Part shown: piece by piece, positions 35,245 to 46,351 of the stretch
Position numbering within the stretch: the stretch's first letter is position 1
Layout of the letters: each line of letters begins with the position of its first letter
Source of the DNA: Isoetes taiwanensis
Lineage: Eukaryota > Streptophyta > Lycopodiopsida > Isoetales > Isoetaceae
Assembly (NCBI GenBank): GCA_021234155.1
Contig: JAJEKV010000006.1
Span: forward strand, 25,292,369 to 25,356,368
Direction: 5' to 3'
Length of the DNA stretch: 64,000 nucleotides
Notes under the pieces: model-generated
Database searches by the model: none
What the model saw: only the letters and a program-made list of their open reading frames with translations
What the model was told of the DNA's origin: nothing
Made by a program: the position numbers and the translations under genes

Positions 35245-35406
35245 AAGGTACGGTTATCGGTCTGGCCGAGGCTGCTAACCAAAAATGCGCGACCAAGGCT
35301 CGAAGATCGTGCAGAGGCCTTACGTGCCAAGTATTTGGCCGAGGATGTACAAATCAGGCCACACATTTTTGGTTATCAGCCGAGGCAAAGACCGATAACC
35401 ACCTTA
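35245..35406. mobile_element. Small fold-back element, GGTTATCGG ends
   Basis: The left arm GGTTATCGGTCTGGCCGAGG (from 35252) is matched by the reverse complement of the right arm GGTTATCGGTCTTTGCCTCG ending at 35400. Homology extends through TAACCAAAAATG inward and AAGGT outward. No coding capacity. Confidence 0.8.
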
Positions 35407-35897
35407 TCGGACTTATATGGGTAGAATAGTACTGATAATTAGTTACCAGTACTCATGTAGTACTAATAACTAATTACCAGTATTGCACCAATAGTCATAA
35501 CGAAAAAAACAAGTACTCTCAACACACAAAAGTCCGATAAGATAGGAAAGTCAGTCCTTTTGTACAAAAGGAATCCACTCCAAAAGTAAAGAAAAGAGCA
35601 TCATCTAGCATTGAAGCCGGGGGCATCAAACCACAAAAAATGCGTATACTTGAAAGCAATGCCAAGAAAGAGAAAGAAAAAAAAATCTAAAAATACCTCA
35701 ACGAATTAAAACAACCACAATATGCCGAATAATGTCTTTGTTGTATGCTTATGGGTTTTTCCTGCATCTTTATATTTGGATCTTTGATTTGGCAAATATT
35801 CTATGTCATATTCCATATCAAAGGCCATTAAATTTTTAGAGGAAACCTCCTTCCCACTTCCAATGGTATAGAACAAACATGGTCAAAGTGCAAAAAA
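35407..35897. other. AT-rich spacer inside the 9-kb element
   Basis: Includes a short duplication (ACTGATAATTAGTTACCAGT and ACTAATAACTAATTACCAGT at about 35431 and 35461). Nothing else. Confidence 0.5.
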
Positions 35898-36000
35898 GGA
35901 AAAAAAAAAAAAAAAAGGGGTTTGAACCCAATGGTTGCCATCAAGCCTGCACTCAATGGGACTGCCGGAATAGTGCAGATTACCCCTGGGCTATTGATGC
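35898..36000 (-). repeat. tRNA-like Pol III head (SINE or tRNA pseudogene)
   Basis: On the minus strand, the A box TAGCCCAGGGG (35983-35993) and the B box GGTTCAAACCC (35918-35928) are about 54 bp apart and are followed by a run of 16 or more T, a Pol III terminator. It does not fold into a proper cloverleaf that I can draw. A weaker similar block (GGTTAGAATCC) lies at about 36080-36092. Confidence 0.45.
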
Positions 36001-39000
36001 AGATACTCGAGCATCAATAACCGTTCGTAGCAATGTTCCTGCGTAAAAGAAAGAAACTAACTTCTGACATCAGGGCTGGAGGATTCTAACCTCTTGGCTG
36101 CAACGGCCTCACCAGAGCCCCAAAATACCTTCTTATTGTGAAATCATCCCATAAAATAACGAGAGAACGAGAGCAAAAGCCATGGCCGAACACCCTGTTT
36201 GATTCGATTCAAGCCTTTGTATGCCAAGGTCCAAGAAACATAAATGCATGCCCGCCTCTACTCTGCACATTTCGCCTACTGCTTCGCGAAAACCATAAAA
36301 AAAGGCTTGCAAATAGAAGACAACATGAAAACTTACCCATGCCCTAGAAATTTGGCTAACACCTTCCTTCTTTCTAACTTGGCAACAAAACCACTCAAAA
36401 CACACCAAAATAGAAACATGACTTCTAAATGAAAATAAGCTGCTCAAAACATGGCAAAATAAACGCTCTAGCATACAATACAACATCGAAATTATAGTTC
36501 CAACATGCAAAAAACTCCTCCCGCAATACAAAATAGAAATAGGGTCATTCGTTTTCTCTGGCGCGTAGTCTTGTGCTGCCACGTGGCACCACTCTACAGT
36601 GCGGAATAGAAGTCGGGTGGACTGATTCCGAATGACTGGCAGCATAGGTTATATCTTTAGGGCTTTGTTTTTAGGTTTTTGTTTTCAAGGTACTTGGAGC
36701 TCCTCCACACTACATCTCGTAAGTCTGCAAGCATCTTCCACACAGATAACAGCATCGCACATAGATCGCAGGGTCTTCGCGACATCTTCCACACAGATCG
36801 CAGGGTTGCAGATCGAAAATCGCACATATTGCAGATAGGCAGATATAGCTCTGATAATCTGGCAAAAACTTAAGAATTCCCCTGTTTCCATTTTGTAGGG
36901 TGACGCTGGAAGCAGGTCACCTGCAAACTGGGAATGGAGGACCAACCTCCATTCCCCTATATGAAATAAAATATTGCAAGTTTATGCTTAATAAATTACA
37001 AGAAATTTATCGCCCGAACATTTCTTTCGTTCCTAACCTATTCAATTGGATCCACTATAATGTCTAACGAACATAAATTTCTAGCTGGGCAAGCAATGTT
37101 TGGACCACATTCAAGTAATGTTTGGACCACATTTTGATCCTATGCTAGAAGGCTAAGAGCTATATTGAAATACGTTGGAAATAACTTGGTTCCTTGGCAT
37201 AAACTTTTCTCTTGATTCTTTGGTTGCGAACATTTCTCTTTTCCAATCCTCGTGTCCTTACTCAAATAAAGGGTGAAGATTGTGTTTGGATCATGTGTGT
37301 TGGGTTTGAGCGTGGGGATTTGAACCCGTACTATTGGCTTGCGTTCTTGAGCCCATATGATACATGGATGTTGTGGTTGGCGACAAACAATAAAGCTTCA
37401 AACCTAACTAACCTCGGGTGAGAAAAGTTCGAGCATTCTAGGATCTACATGGCAAGGACAAAGCAGTAAGACTATGGGGTCCTATGCATGAAATGTGCAC
37501 TAGAGAAAACTCACTATATAAAAAACAATGTTTACCAAAAAGACAAAGCAAAAAATATAGGCGGCTGAGATGCACATACAGTTCTTTGATCTGTAAAAAA
37601 CAATTCTCTTGTATAGAAGCCATGTTAGCTCGCGAAGAACAAAACCATAAATACAATAGAGAAAATTTGTCCCTATCCCTTTGAAGCAAGCTCGTAGCCA
37701 TCCAAAGTCATTGTCAATGTAATAGATGTCCACATTTCTCTATAGCAACGATGTATTGAACTCTAATTTTCCACAAATAATAAAAGTTTGGATGCCAATA
37801 GCATTCTCAACTCTCTTCTCTAGACAAATGCAGCTCCAAATATGTGTTGTTGATGCGCAAAATGCATTTCATTAAGGCGAACCCTAGCTGCAATATAATG
37901 GGGATTATCCCACATAAAAGTAGCTTCATTCAATGAGAAAATTAAAGACCGAAAGTACCTAAGGCAGAAAATGTATATTTGTGTTCACATTCAAGATATG
38001 TACCGCTTTGCTTCAAGATCGGGACTCTGTTTTGTGCTTATCAATTCAATTAAGTAACTTTTGGCATTCGACCTACACTTAAGACCAGATTTATAATTAG
38101 ACGTAATTTTTCGTGGCACCTCAAAACATAAGTAGAAATGTCATTCACCTCTAGCATTGCCATTTTTGTTTTTGCTTCTTGTTGAGATGACCTTGCACGT
38201 TCTACTTTCTCTCTATGCCTATGATTCAAAAACATAATTAACATCTTTCTTCAAGCAATTTTCTAGAATGATCTCCAACTTGGACACTTTACATACCTGT
38301 GTTCGTATCATCGTTGTAGTTGCATCATGAACACACTTTGCTCTAATTATGTTTCTCTCGACCGCCAATTATATTCAAACAAAAGTTTAAACATTAACTA
38401 CTTCAGTAACCAACCTAATTTCCAAAGGCTGATGGGTTAGGGGAAATACCATCCATGTGGAATTATGAGCAGCATGCTCTTACTCAGCCCTTCTTTCTGA
38501 ATGCTTTGTTTCGCTCAGCGAAGGTCTAAGAACACTTAGATAATGTGAAGCTACAGATACAAAACGACTACAAACCTTTTGCTAAATCTCTTGCAAGTGC
38601 TCTCTCATAAATGAATTCTTTGTCAACTAATGTTACACAGAAGTGAAAAAAAGAAGAAGCTAAAAATAGACTAAGGAATGATCATGGCCCACAGAGATAT
38701 ATCCAATTTGGAGGAATGTAGACTCTCCGCAACACATTCAAGTGCACATATTAGTTGCCAAGCCTTTCATACTTATGGCATCTGCTCTACTTTTTCCAGA
38801 TTGCATTTGCACCCGCCAATGTATTTGCTATAAAACTTTCATATACATGCTCATTCTTTATAGCCATGATCTCGGATCGTTTGCCTAATGTGCAACATTT
38901 CTTGCACCTTTGCATGCATGATTGTCATAATAAAGCAAAGACCCACTTTGTCATGCAAAGGCACTTGCAACTTGACATGCCAACATTGCGGACAACACGC

Positions 39001-40344
39001 AGAACATGTTTCTATGGAAGATGCAACATGTTTTGCATCTTCCGACCTGGCTACATCTTTGTTTGTGCAGGTCGTTATCACGATCTTAATCTCCAATGCA
39101 ACCACGCATAAAACCATCTCACATCTGAGCTAGATTACCTCGTTCTAAAACATCTTCATGCTTTAAATTATTACACGCAATCCAACGGCATCCACAACAT
39201 TGCTTGCAAGCTTGTTAATCTTCAATACCCATCTATGTATTCACAAGTTTGAACCTAAGAGGTCCGCCTTAGTACTATTATTCTTTTCTAGTCCTTTACG
39301 TGTGACACAAATACATGGGTTAGATGCCCCGAGAACTCGGCTGCAAAAGTTACAAGACAGACGACCGCCACATACCCCCAAGCTTGAATCATTAAAGGCG
39401 CTCATAATATTTTGAGAATCGGGACGTCCGCGGGAAAATATCATCATTGTCATGTAATCAAGCAAATAAAAAGTCGATCGAGGAAAACAAAATGACATCG
39501 TAGATGATGCGTAATTTGAGATCAAGCCGGGCATTATACCTTGCCATGTTCTTTTTTAGTATTCTATCAAAGACAAAGATAAGATTTCGTCTAGCTCCTT
39601 CAAATACTCTTGGCAAATATTTGGATAGTGCGAGAACAAACTCAACTAGAAAATTGGCACTCCCTACATCGAATTTTTTTATTTGCTACAAACACATAAT
39701 AATCCATACCTTTTGAGATGATGATGTTAGAATATCAAGAGGGTAAACGCTTCTTAATTCAATCCGAACTAGGTGCTAAAGATGGGAAATAATAAGACTT
39801 TTGAATCTTGCTCCACGCCTAGTTTATCCAAAGATGGAGCGACCAAATTTGAAAGACAAAAGCAAAGTAATGGGGAATGCTTTGTTAGAGAGTGTTTCAA
39901 GACAAACCTTACCATCTTCCTCGGAGACTAAGCAACGTGCTAAGCGAAGAATAACCAACTTCCGCCTACAGATGAATCGCTCCATACGAGCAGAAAAAAG
40001 GAATTGAGACCCGGTGAAGAACCAACTAGACCAAGGCCGGGAGGACGATCCCGGCAAAGAAAGGAAACAAACTCGGTAGAAGGAAAGGGTCCGGGAGGGC
40101 GGCCCGTTTCCTGGTTGGCATTTTCTCGCTAGCTCCACCATAGCTCGGCGAGTAGACGCCTTGAAGGAAGGAGGAAGAAAGACACGGTGAGGGGAGTCAC
40201 GTGGCTGTGGCTCCTCCTCAATAAATGCAAAAATGCAAAAATGTTCCCCGAATTTTTTTTTTTGACATTTGGCGGGCATGCAATGGAGCATCAAGGAATC
40301 TTGAAGAATAGAATCAAAGTGAATGCTTTATATATGTTTTGATA
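36001..40344. other. Interior of the 9-kb element, no identified gene
   Basis: Mixed AT-rich sequence. The longest frames (36133-36645 minus, 38755-39111 plus, 39824-40294 minus) show no motif I recognise and overlap frames on the other strand. 36640-36860 repeats CATCTTCCACACAGAT twice. 40020-40240 is GC-richer and leader-like. Cryptic exons cannot be excluded. Confidence 0.4.
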
Positions 40345-40822
40345 GGGAAAATATTAAAAGTGCAACTGTACTTTGAGGAATTTATCAAAATACCCCTAGA
40401 TTTTGCCACATTGTCAAAATGCCCCTGGGCCTGTAGCCTTCAGGCGATCCCTACAATGCTAGCTCTGAGTCTAATTAACAATCTAGCAGCAGCAACTTAA
40501 AATATGGAAATTTTCAGACACAACTGGTTAATATGGTGTCTGATTGGTGCAATCTTGGGATTTTACGCCCATGAATTTGCATCAGTGCATATCTTATCAG
40601 AAGCCCAATCATCAGCTCCAATTTACCACTCTGGGATCATCTTCTCATAGTGGATTTGTTTCGGATAGTGAGTTCTGATCTTGCCTTAAGCCGTAGCCAT
40701 TCGTTGCCGAATCATTCCAGTCGGTAGTTTCTTGGCCGTATCAACGGCAGTATTACAATATCTCAAAATATAAGCGTATTTTTACAAATACCTAAAAAAA
40801 AGGGTATTTTTGAAATTTTCCC
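40345..40822. mobile_element. Possible 478-bp inverted-repeat element
   Basis: The ends GGGAAAATATTAAAA and (reverse complement of the right end) GGGAAAATTTCAAAA are inverted; the second row of similarity is ATCAAAATACCCC against CAAAAATACCC. No clear target duplication was found. It encloses a 48-codon open stretch from 40504 (MEIFRHNWLIWCLIGAILGF and on) that looks like a membrane protein start but is not recognised. Confidence 0.5.
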
Positions 40823-41581
40823 TAAATTATATTTGCAATTCGATCCGGTGTGTTTTTTTTCCCCTTTTCTGGTGAGGGGGGCATTTTTGAAATCCTCCCT
40901 TTCAATGCTTTCCCTCTATTTTTCTGAAAGCTGCGATGGAGGCGATGGAGCTCCGATTTCATTTTCAAAATCCTTTCCCTACACGGCGATGGAGCTTCTT
41001 CTACCGTGATATCGCCTTTAGGGGCTTGGATGCTAGGTTCACTTTTTGCTTCAAAATCTGTTTTCCCTACGGGCGGAGCTGTTCCTCGCATGTCGATCTC
41101 GTCGTGGTATAGTCAATAAGGTGCGTGCCTAATTGAAGCGTGTAAGGGCTGTCTGTATGAGATCCATCCGCTTTTATGTTTTTCTTGACCATTTTGAGCT
41201 CGCTCACGGATATGCCATATGTTATAGTTGTTGCGGTGGTTCACCATGACTATCTATTATCTGATAAATTACTTGTATTTTCTTTTCCGGATGGGTCTCT
41301 TCCTTACAATTTTCTTATTGAGTGCTATTTCTTCAAGTTTTATTAGTTTTGCATCTTAACCCTTATATGATATTCTTCCGCAGCCTACTTTTGTATTGCG
41401 GATCTTAAGACATTTAAAGCTTGATGGGCTTTACAAGTACTCAAGAGCTTTGATAACTCGAGGAATAAACTTTATTTGTCTCATGCTCTAGTGTTTTTGT
41501 GGCATTTCTTCACGAAAAACAATATTTCACATTCTCTCATGCAGGGTTTAGGGGCTTTTTTCCGATCTTATGTTCTTGCAG
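40823..41581. other. Upstream of the COP1 fragment
   Basis: 40880-41100 is GC-richer with duplicated CTGCGATGGAGGCGATGGAG and CACGGCGATGGAGCTTCTTC blocks, reading like a 5' leader. The remainder is intron-like. No exon is assigned. Confidence 0.35.
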
Positions 41582-42640
41582 ACTTTGAAAGCATTGTGGA
41601 GAAGTTTAATAAAATTTTATCTTTGGGTTCTTGCCGTGGTAGGTCCTTGCAGCCAGATATCAAAAGCGATCTAGAGAAGCTCTCCAAAAATTTATGCTAG
41701 GTTCTTGCAATTTTTTTTCTTATGAGGTTCTAGTTTTATGATGGCAGCTCATTTTGGACCTCGGGTGACTCATCACTGCGTATGATGGACTCGGGGCATC
41801 CATGATACATCCTGGTTTGGGTAATTACGCTTGAGAAGTTTTTCTCGATTCTTAGTCTTTCATGCTTAGTTATGCTATAATCATATTTATCATGGTAAAT
41901 TTGAAATCTTGGTAGGTTCGTGGGATCATCGGTCTATTATTATGATCTCAGGGAATGTAGAGACACCGTTTATATGCTTGGTGGTCATCATAAGGGCCAG
42001 ATGTAAAGTTTATTTCCGAGAGTGAGCTAGTTTCTCGCATCAACGACTGCACCTTGCGCCTTTGGAATGTCCGAGATAACACATTTGTATGACATGACTT
42101 CTTATGTTGCTTTCTTTTATTGTAAATACATGAATTTTGAGTTTCTTGTTTGGAGTTCCTGTTTCATCCCATCTTTTGAAAGAAATGAAAATATATTGCT
42201 AAACATTGTCAAATAGTCTCTCTTTTCGATATAGTTGCTTTCCAATCTACGGCATTTGCAAATGGAGATTAACTAACTTTGCTCATTGTTATAGTGCGAT
42301 CCTTTAGGGGTCACATGAATGACAAAACTTTGTGGGGTTGAGTGTCAACGGTGAGTTTATTTCTTGTGGAAGCGAGACAAATGAAGTGTTTGTCTACCAT
42401 AAGGTAAGTACTTAAGACATCTACATTTGTTAATGATTGAACACTCGAGAATGACTTTGAATATTTGTAGGCTATATCAAAACCTATTTACATGTCACAA
42501 GTTTGGAGTTCAAGATGTGGACGAAAAGATGAAGATAGTTCTCATTTTATCGATCTTTGTCTCGTTGGAAAAGTGACAGCCCCACAATGCTGGCTGCAAA
42601 TAGCGAAGGGACAATAAAGGTCCTTGTGCTCTCTGTTTGA
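41582..42640 (+). pseudogene. COP1 fragment, C-terminal WD40 region
   Basis: COP1 is the RING/WD40 ubiquitin ligase that targets light-signalling factors; its WD40 propeller binds substrates. Possible exon from 41582 (acceptor TTGCAG): DFESIVEKF, like the COP1 linker ADFQSVLTTF. Exon 41916-42086 gives YYDLRECRDTVYMLGGHHKG and, after a frameshift, TLRLWNVRDNTF. Exon 42295-42403: SFRGHMNDK, then after a 1-bp shift [20 protein letters not shown] and VYHK, donor GTAAGT. Terminal exon 42471-42640: SDSPTMLAANSEGTIKVLVL then SV and TGA. The [12 protein letters not shown] and TMLTANSQGTIKVLVL blocks distinguish COP1 from the related SPA proteins. RING, coil and most WD repeats are absent, and frameshifts in several exons make it a pseudogene. 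Confidence 0.85.
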
Positions 42641-43653
42641 TTTTGTCTGTCTCTGGCATATTAAGGCCAACGTGCCATTATAAAAATGCTGGTGAGACTG
42701 ATTCTGCTAGTCATTTTTCCCAATGGGACCATCCATTGGCTATGTAAAGTACCACCAAAGGTTAGGAGACCTTGTTGGTCGTCAATTTTGACTTGTGTAG
42801 TTACAAGTTCCTCTGGATAATACCATTTCCAGATTATGGAAAGAGGTGTATGGCTGATATTATTGTACTTTTATAACAAAATTCAATGGAAAAAAAAATT
42901 GAGCATCTTGGTCTTCTGTAGTATTTGCTTTTGTAATCAAAATACTGATAATAAGCAAGTTTGGATTAAAAAAAAAAGAAAAAGAAAAATGCTAAAATGA
43001 ACCATATGCTGAAATAATACTAATTAATTAGGTGACATCACAATTTAGAACCATGTAAAAAAAATCGCGAACCCTCAAATATTATTACGCTAATACATGA
43101 AGGTTGAATACTATGGTCTCTTATCGTATTACCAAACTTGCCACATGAAGCACAGTAAGGTTGATATTATGAAAAATAAAACACACTAGTTTTTGACATT
43201 ATCATAGAAGAAAAATAGAAGAAAAATCATAATGGTATATCTAAACCAAGCATAGTTTTATTGACAATTAGTCACTATAAAATACCATAATAATTATACA
43301 CTAAAATAACAAAGATGATTAATCGCTGTAAAATATCATACTAATTACGCACGTAAAATTACAATGTCAATAAACCAAGGATAATAGATGTGATCAAATA
43401 TCATTCCGATAAATTTGATAAATTAAGCAGTAGCACATATCATATATTCAAGTTGTCTTAAAAACTAGCTATAAATTATCATCTTTCAATACCATGTGAA
43501 GAAACACTATTCGTATGTCATGTTACTAAACTGTATTGATGAACTATATGGTATAACTAGACATGATTTGTAAACTTTTTGGCCCACATACCGGTATTGA
43601 TTTTAGGAGTTGATTTTTACCATGAAATCATTAGAAAAAGGTCATACTAATTC
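42641..43653. other. Right subterminal region of the 9-kb element
   Basis: Very AT-rich, many short inverted and direct repeats of TAATTA and ATATCAT type. No gene. It mirrors the AT-rich left subterminal region. Confidence 0.5.
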
Positions 43654-43671
43654 AATTTTGGGGGCCTTGTG

Positions 43672-44679
43672 ATAGAAAGTGCCCATCATCTAATGCAACG
43701 ACTGTGCAGGAACAATCTTCCCTTTGGAGGCAAACATTTCATTGCCTCTGGAGATTTTAGACAAGTCGCACCTGTCGTAAAGGGAGGGGGAAGAAATGCC
43801 GCATATAATGCATCCATAAAATCCTCGCCGTTGTGGTAAACTTTTCGTGTGATGAGATTGGAAGAACCGATACGTAACGCAGATGACCCTGAACTAATGA
43901 AATTTGTCGATCATATAGGAGAAAATTGGGAGGAGTCGACGGTCTCACTAGATATATTCAATATAACTACTAGCGTAGAAGATAGCATTGAATTTTTGTA
44001 TCCGTCTGACGTATTGCGAAATCCAGCTTCATGCAAGACACGAAATACATTGTCGACAATTAATAAAAGTGTTGATAGCTTCAACGATCGCATTCTTAAT
44101 AGAGTTCCTAATCATGACAGATTGTATTATAGTCACGACCACATCACGGAGCAAGATGAAATCATACATGACCACCCCTATGCAACTTCAGATTTTCTTA
44201 ATCACTTCACACATTCTGGAATACCCAACCATGAACTGAAGCTTAAAGTAGGGGCCGTATGCCGCATTATAAAACGATTGGACATGGAAAAGGGCCTGGT
44301 AAAAAATGCGAGAGTTATGGTCGTGTCAATGCACGCAAAATTTGTCATGGTGAAAGTACTAGACGAGGCATCCCAGGACGATGCATGTACATACCCAATT
44401 TCTAGAACTGACTTTTTCTATCAACCAGAGAACCGGCCCTGGACCATTCATAGACGACAATTGCCACTCTGTTTATCCTATTCGACCACCTTCAATAGCT
44501 GCCAGGGGCTAACATTGGATCGCGTTGTCATTGACCTGCGTGCCGATGTATTTGCACATGGCCAGTTATATACGGCTCTTACTCGCATGCGGAAGAGAGA
44601 AGACGCACTCATCCTCCTCTCACCAGAGAATACATCGAGGCGTACCAAAAATATCGTCTATAAAGAGCTCCTCTGTTGA
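43672..44679 (+). pseudogene. Helitron helicase C-terminal part (PIF1-like)
   Basis: Continues the helicase directly after the 9-kb insertion: ESAHHLMQRLCRNNLPFGGK, then FIASGDFRQVAPVVKGGGRN, the GDFRQ motif. One TAG (43834-43836) interrupts before RVMRLEEPIRNADDPELMKF. From 43849 the frame is open for 276 codons: IFNITTSVEDSIEFLYPSDV, NRVPNHDRLYYSHDHITEQD, NHELKLKVGAVCRIIKRLDM, then the C-terminal SYSTTFNSCQGLTLDRVVID and GQLYTALTRMRKREDALILL, ending LLC and TGA. The QG-TLD and YTALTR motifs are helicase motifs V and VI. Motif VI keeps Arg (TRMRK). This is the best-preserved part of the Helitron. Confidence 0.95.
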
Positions 44680-44709
44680 TAAGGTACTTTTTTAGCTCTT
44701 CTTTGTAGT

Positions 44710-44890
44710 GTTCACAAAGGATGATGTAGCGATGTATCGCCCGCAAAGGAGTTAAACTCAAGTAAGGTATGTCCTCGGCTTTCATATGTATGGTATCGTA
44801 CAGTTTACAAAAGATGATGTGGCAGTGTATCGTCTGCAAGAAGCTGAACTTTAAGTAAGGTATGTCCTTTGCCTTTCACAGGTACCATGT
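44710..44890. repeat. Imperfect duplication, period about 96 bp
   Basis: AAGGATGATGTAGCGATGTA...AGTAAGGTATGTCCTCGGCT (44717 onward) and AAGATGATGTGGCAGTGTAT...AGTAAGGTATGTCCTTTGCC (44812 onward). They lie in the Helitron 3' UTR. Confidence 0.8.
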
Positions 44891-45185
44891 GATGTGATGA
44901 TCCTCTTATCTCCAGACAAATTGTCTGGAACAAATTGTGCTAACGTGTGTTTTCTCCGCCACTATTTAGGCAGTGCAGCACGACTTCTTCAAGTCCTCTT
45001 CTATAGATGACACCATTCGAATGTTATTCAGATAAGGTATGCCAAAGAAAAAAAAAATCCCTTCCCTGCCCATACGATAGATGACGTGCTACCTGATTAC
45101 CATGGGATTCCCTCTCATTCATTTTTTATTTTTTGCTTTGAGGAATTGAAAAGAAAGGCAACAAAGGAATAGAATAAATAACCAT

Positions 45186-45480
45186 CGTGATGCCAGCCTA
45201 GTGGTCAAGCTATTGGTAATAGGTGACCCCTATCCAAAGCCCAAAACCCACTGACTGTCATTAGATGCAAAAAATAAATGAAAAGAACATCCATCATGTA
45301 GAATACCGACCTAGTGGTCAAGCTATTGGTAATGGGTGACCCCCATCCAAAAGCCATATCCCGCTGACTGTCATCGGATGCAAAAATTAAAATAAAATAA
45401 ATGTCCATCGCGGTAACAACCTAGTGGTCAAGCTGTCGGTAATGGGTAATCCCCACCTAGGCCCAAAACCCACTGGCTCA
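45186..45480 (+). repeat. Three tandem SINE-like units, about 115 bp
   Basis: Each unit contains CCTAGTGGTCAAGC (A-box-like), GGTAATGGGTGACCCCCA-type sequence, AACCCACTGACTGTCATCGG and an A-rich end (GCAAAAAATAAA). Starts are at about 45186, 45302 and 45412; the third is truncated. They share CTAGTGGT and CCCACTGACT with 9793-9950. They lie between the helicase stop and the Helitron 3' hairpin, so they are cargo or insertions of the Helitron. Confidence 0.7.
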
Positions 45481-45657
45481 TCGGATGTCAAAAGAAGAGA
45501 CGAGACACGCAATAATGGGAATCGCATGGTAGTCGGTTATAGCACCTATCTATCCTCTGGGCACAAAACAAACGGCAATAATGCAGGTCTATTCGACTGA
45601 GATCTATTCGACTTATCACAAAAGTTCTTTTGCAGCGGGTTGGACAAAAGAAATGTT

Positions 45658-45691
45658 CGCGGCGGCCTTGGCCGCCGCGATAAATTTCTTG
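45658..45691 (+). mobile_element. Candidate 3' terminus of the large Helitron
   Basis: Perfect 10-bp stem CGCGGCGGCC / GGCCGCCGCG (45658-45667 and 45670-45679), spacer ATAAATTT, then CTTG followed by T. Hairpin, spacing and following T fit a Helitron 3' end; the consensus is CTRR, so one mismatch (CTTG). It lies 1.0 kb after the helicase stop and on the correct strand. Confidence 0.7.
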
Positions 45692-46351
45692 TACATATTA
45701 AGATAAGATATATTTAACAAATTAGAACCAAGTCAATGATTCTAACAATAAATGATATCAATTTTAATATCACAAATTATCACTCAACCAACCATTGAAC
45801 TATTCAATCAGTTATGAAACTTACTATTACGAAATACCAATAGCATTCATTCACGAAATTCGGCCCGACAGGTAGCCGACTACTCGTAGAAATTTTGGTA
45901 GGCCGGGGAAGATGAATTGTCATCAGCGGATTGCTTGCATGTTGAATGTTTCACAGCCTAGAGTGCTACAAGAGCTCGTCTGAACCTACAGACACTTGAT
46001 GTACTTATGCTAGTGTCGTTATGAGATGCACCATTTGAGTCCATAGATTGGCAAGCATGTTTTAAGGATTGGTATGAAGCAAAAGATAGAAGAGCAATGT
46101 CGCTTGTTAATTGATCAATTTGTGTTTCTAAAACTTATGTACTCTTTTTTGGTATAGCACGTGCATTTTCTATGTATTTTTGTTAAAAGTTTGGATTCTG
46201 TCATTTTAAATTTTTGTCTGGCATATGAAAGGTTGAAATTTGAGAACTTCCTGTGTCATGCAAAAAAACATAAAATATTTCCCCTGTCCTTTGAAAACCG
46301 TCGAATTTACATAGAGACTTAGATTAATACGGCTAGAAACTTGGTGTGATT
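45692..46351. other. AT-rich spacer between Helitron and CACTA element
   Basis: Nothing recognised. Confidence 0.5.

Larger units (their letters stand above)
34599..43671. mobile_element. 9,073-bp TIR element (CACAAGG ends, ATA duplication), carrying COP1
   Basis: The left end CACAAGGCCCCCAAAAATTA (34599-34618) and the right end AATTTTGGGGGCCTTGTG (43654-43671) are inverted copies. ATA flanks both sides (34596-34598 and 43672-43674). Removing the element and one ATA gives GTCATAGAAAGTGCC, restoring the helicase as V-I-E-S-A, so the boundaries are certain. CAC termini and a 3-bp duplication fit the CMC (CACTA/Chapaev) group, though CACAA rather than CACTA is atypical. No transposase is recognised inside. 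The contents include a COP1 fragment, a fold-back, a SINE-like head and another IR element, so it is a non-autonomous gene-carrying element. Confidence 0.93.
30282..45691 (+). mobile_element. Large Helitron (Rep/helicase), nested insertions, inactive
   Basis: Contains the split coding region of a Helitron RepHel protein (30282-34598 plus 43675-44679) and a candidate 3' terminus at 45658-45691. The 5' end was not located; it lies left of 30282 and may include the host gene fragments at 26440-29574. Two later insertions were placed exactly: a 540-bp MITE (32682-33221) and a 9,073-bp TIR element (34599-43671). A copy without them would be about 5.8 kb from the first ATG to the 3' end. Internal stops, frameshifts and a missing HUH motif make it non-autonomous. 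Confidence 0.85.

Noticed and set aside
36133..36645. 170-codon minus-strand frame as a gene
   Set aside because: Cys/Phe/Leu-rich with no recognisable motif, no coding-like neighbours, and inside a non-autonomous transposon; likely chance.
37316..37326. tRNA gene suggested by a perfect minus-strand B box GGTTCAAATCC
   Set aside because: No matching A box at the right distance and no cloverleaf or terminator.
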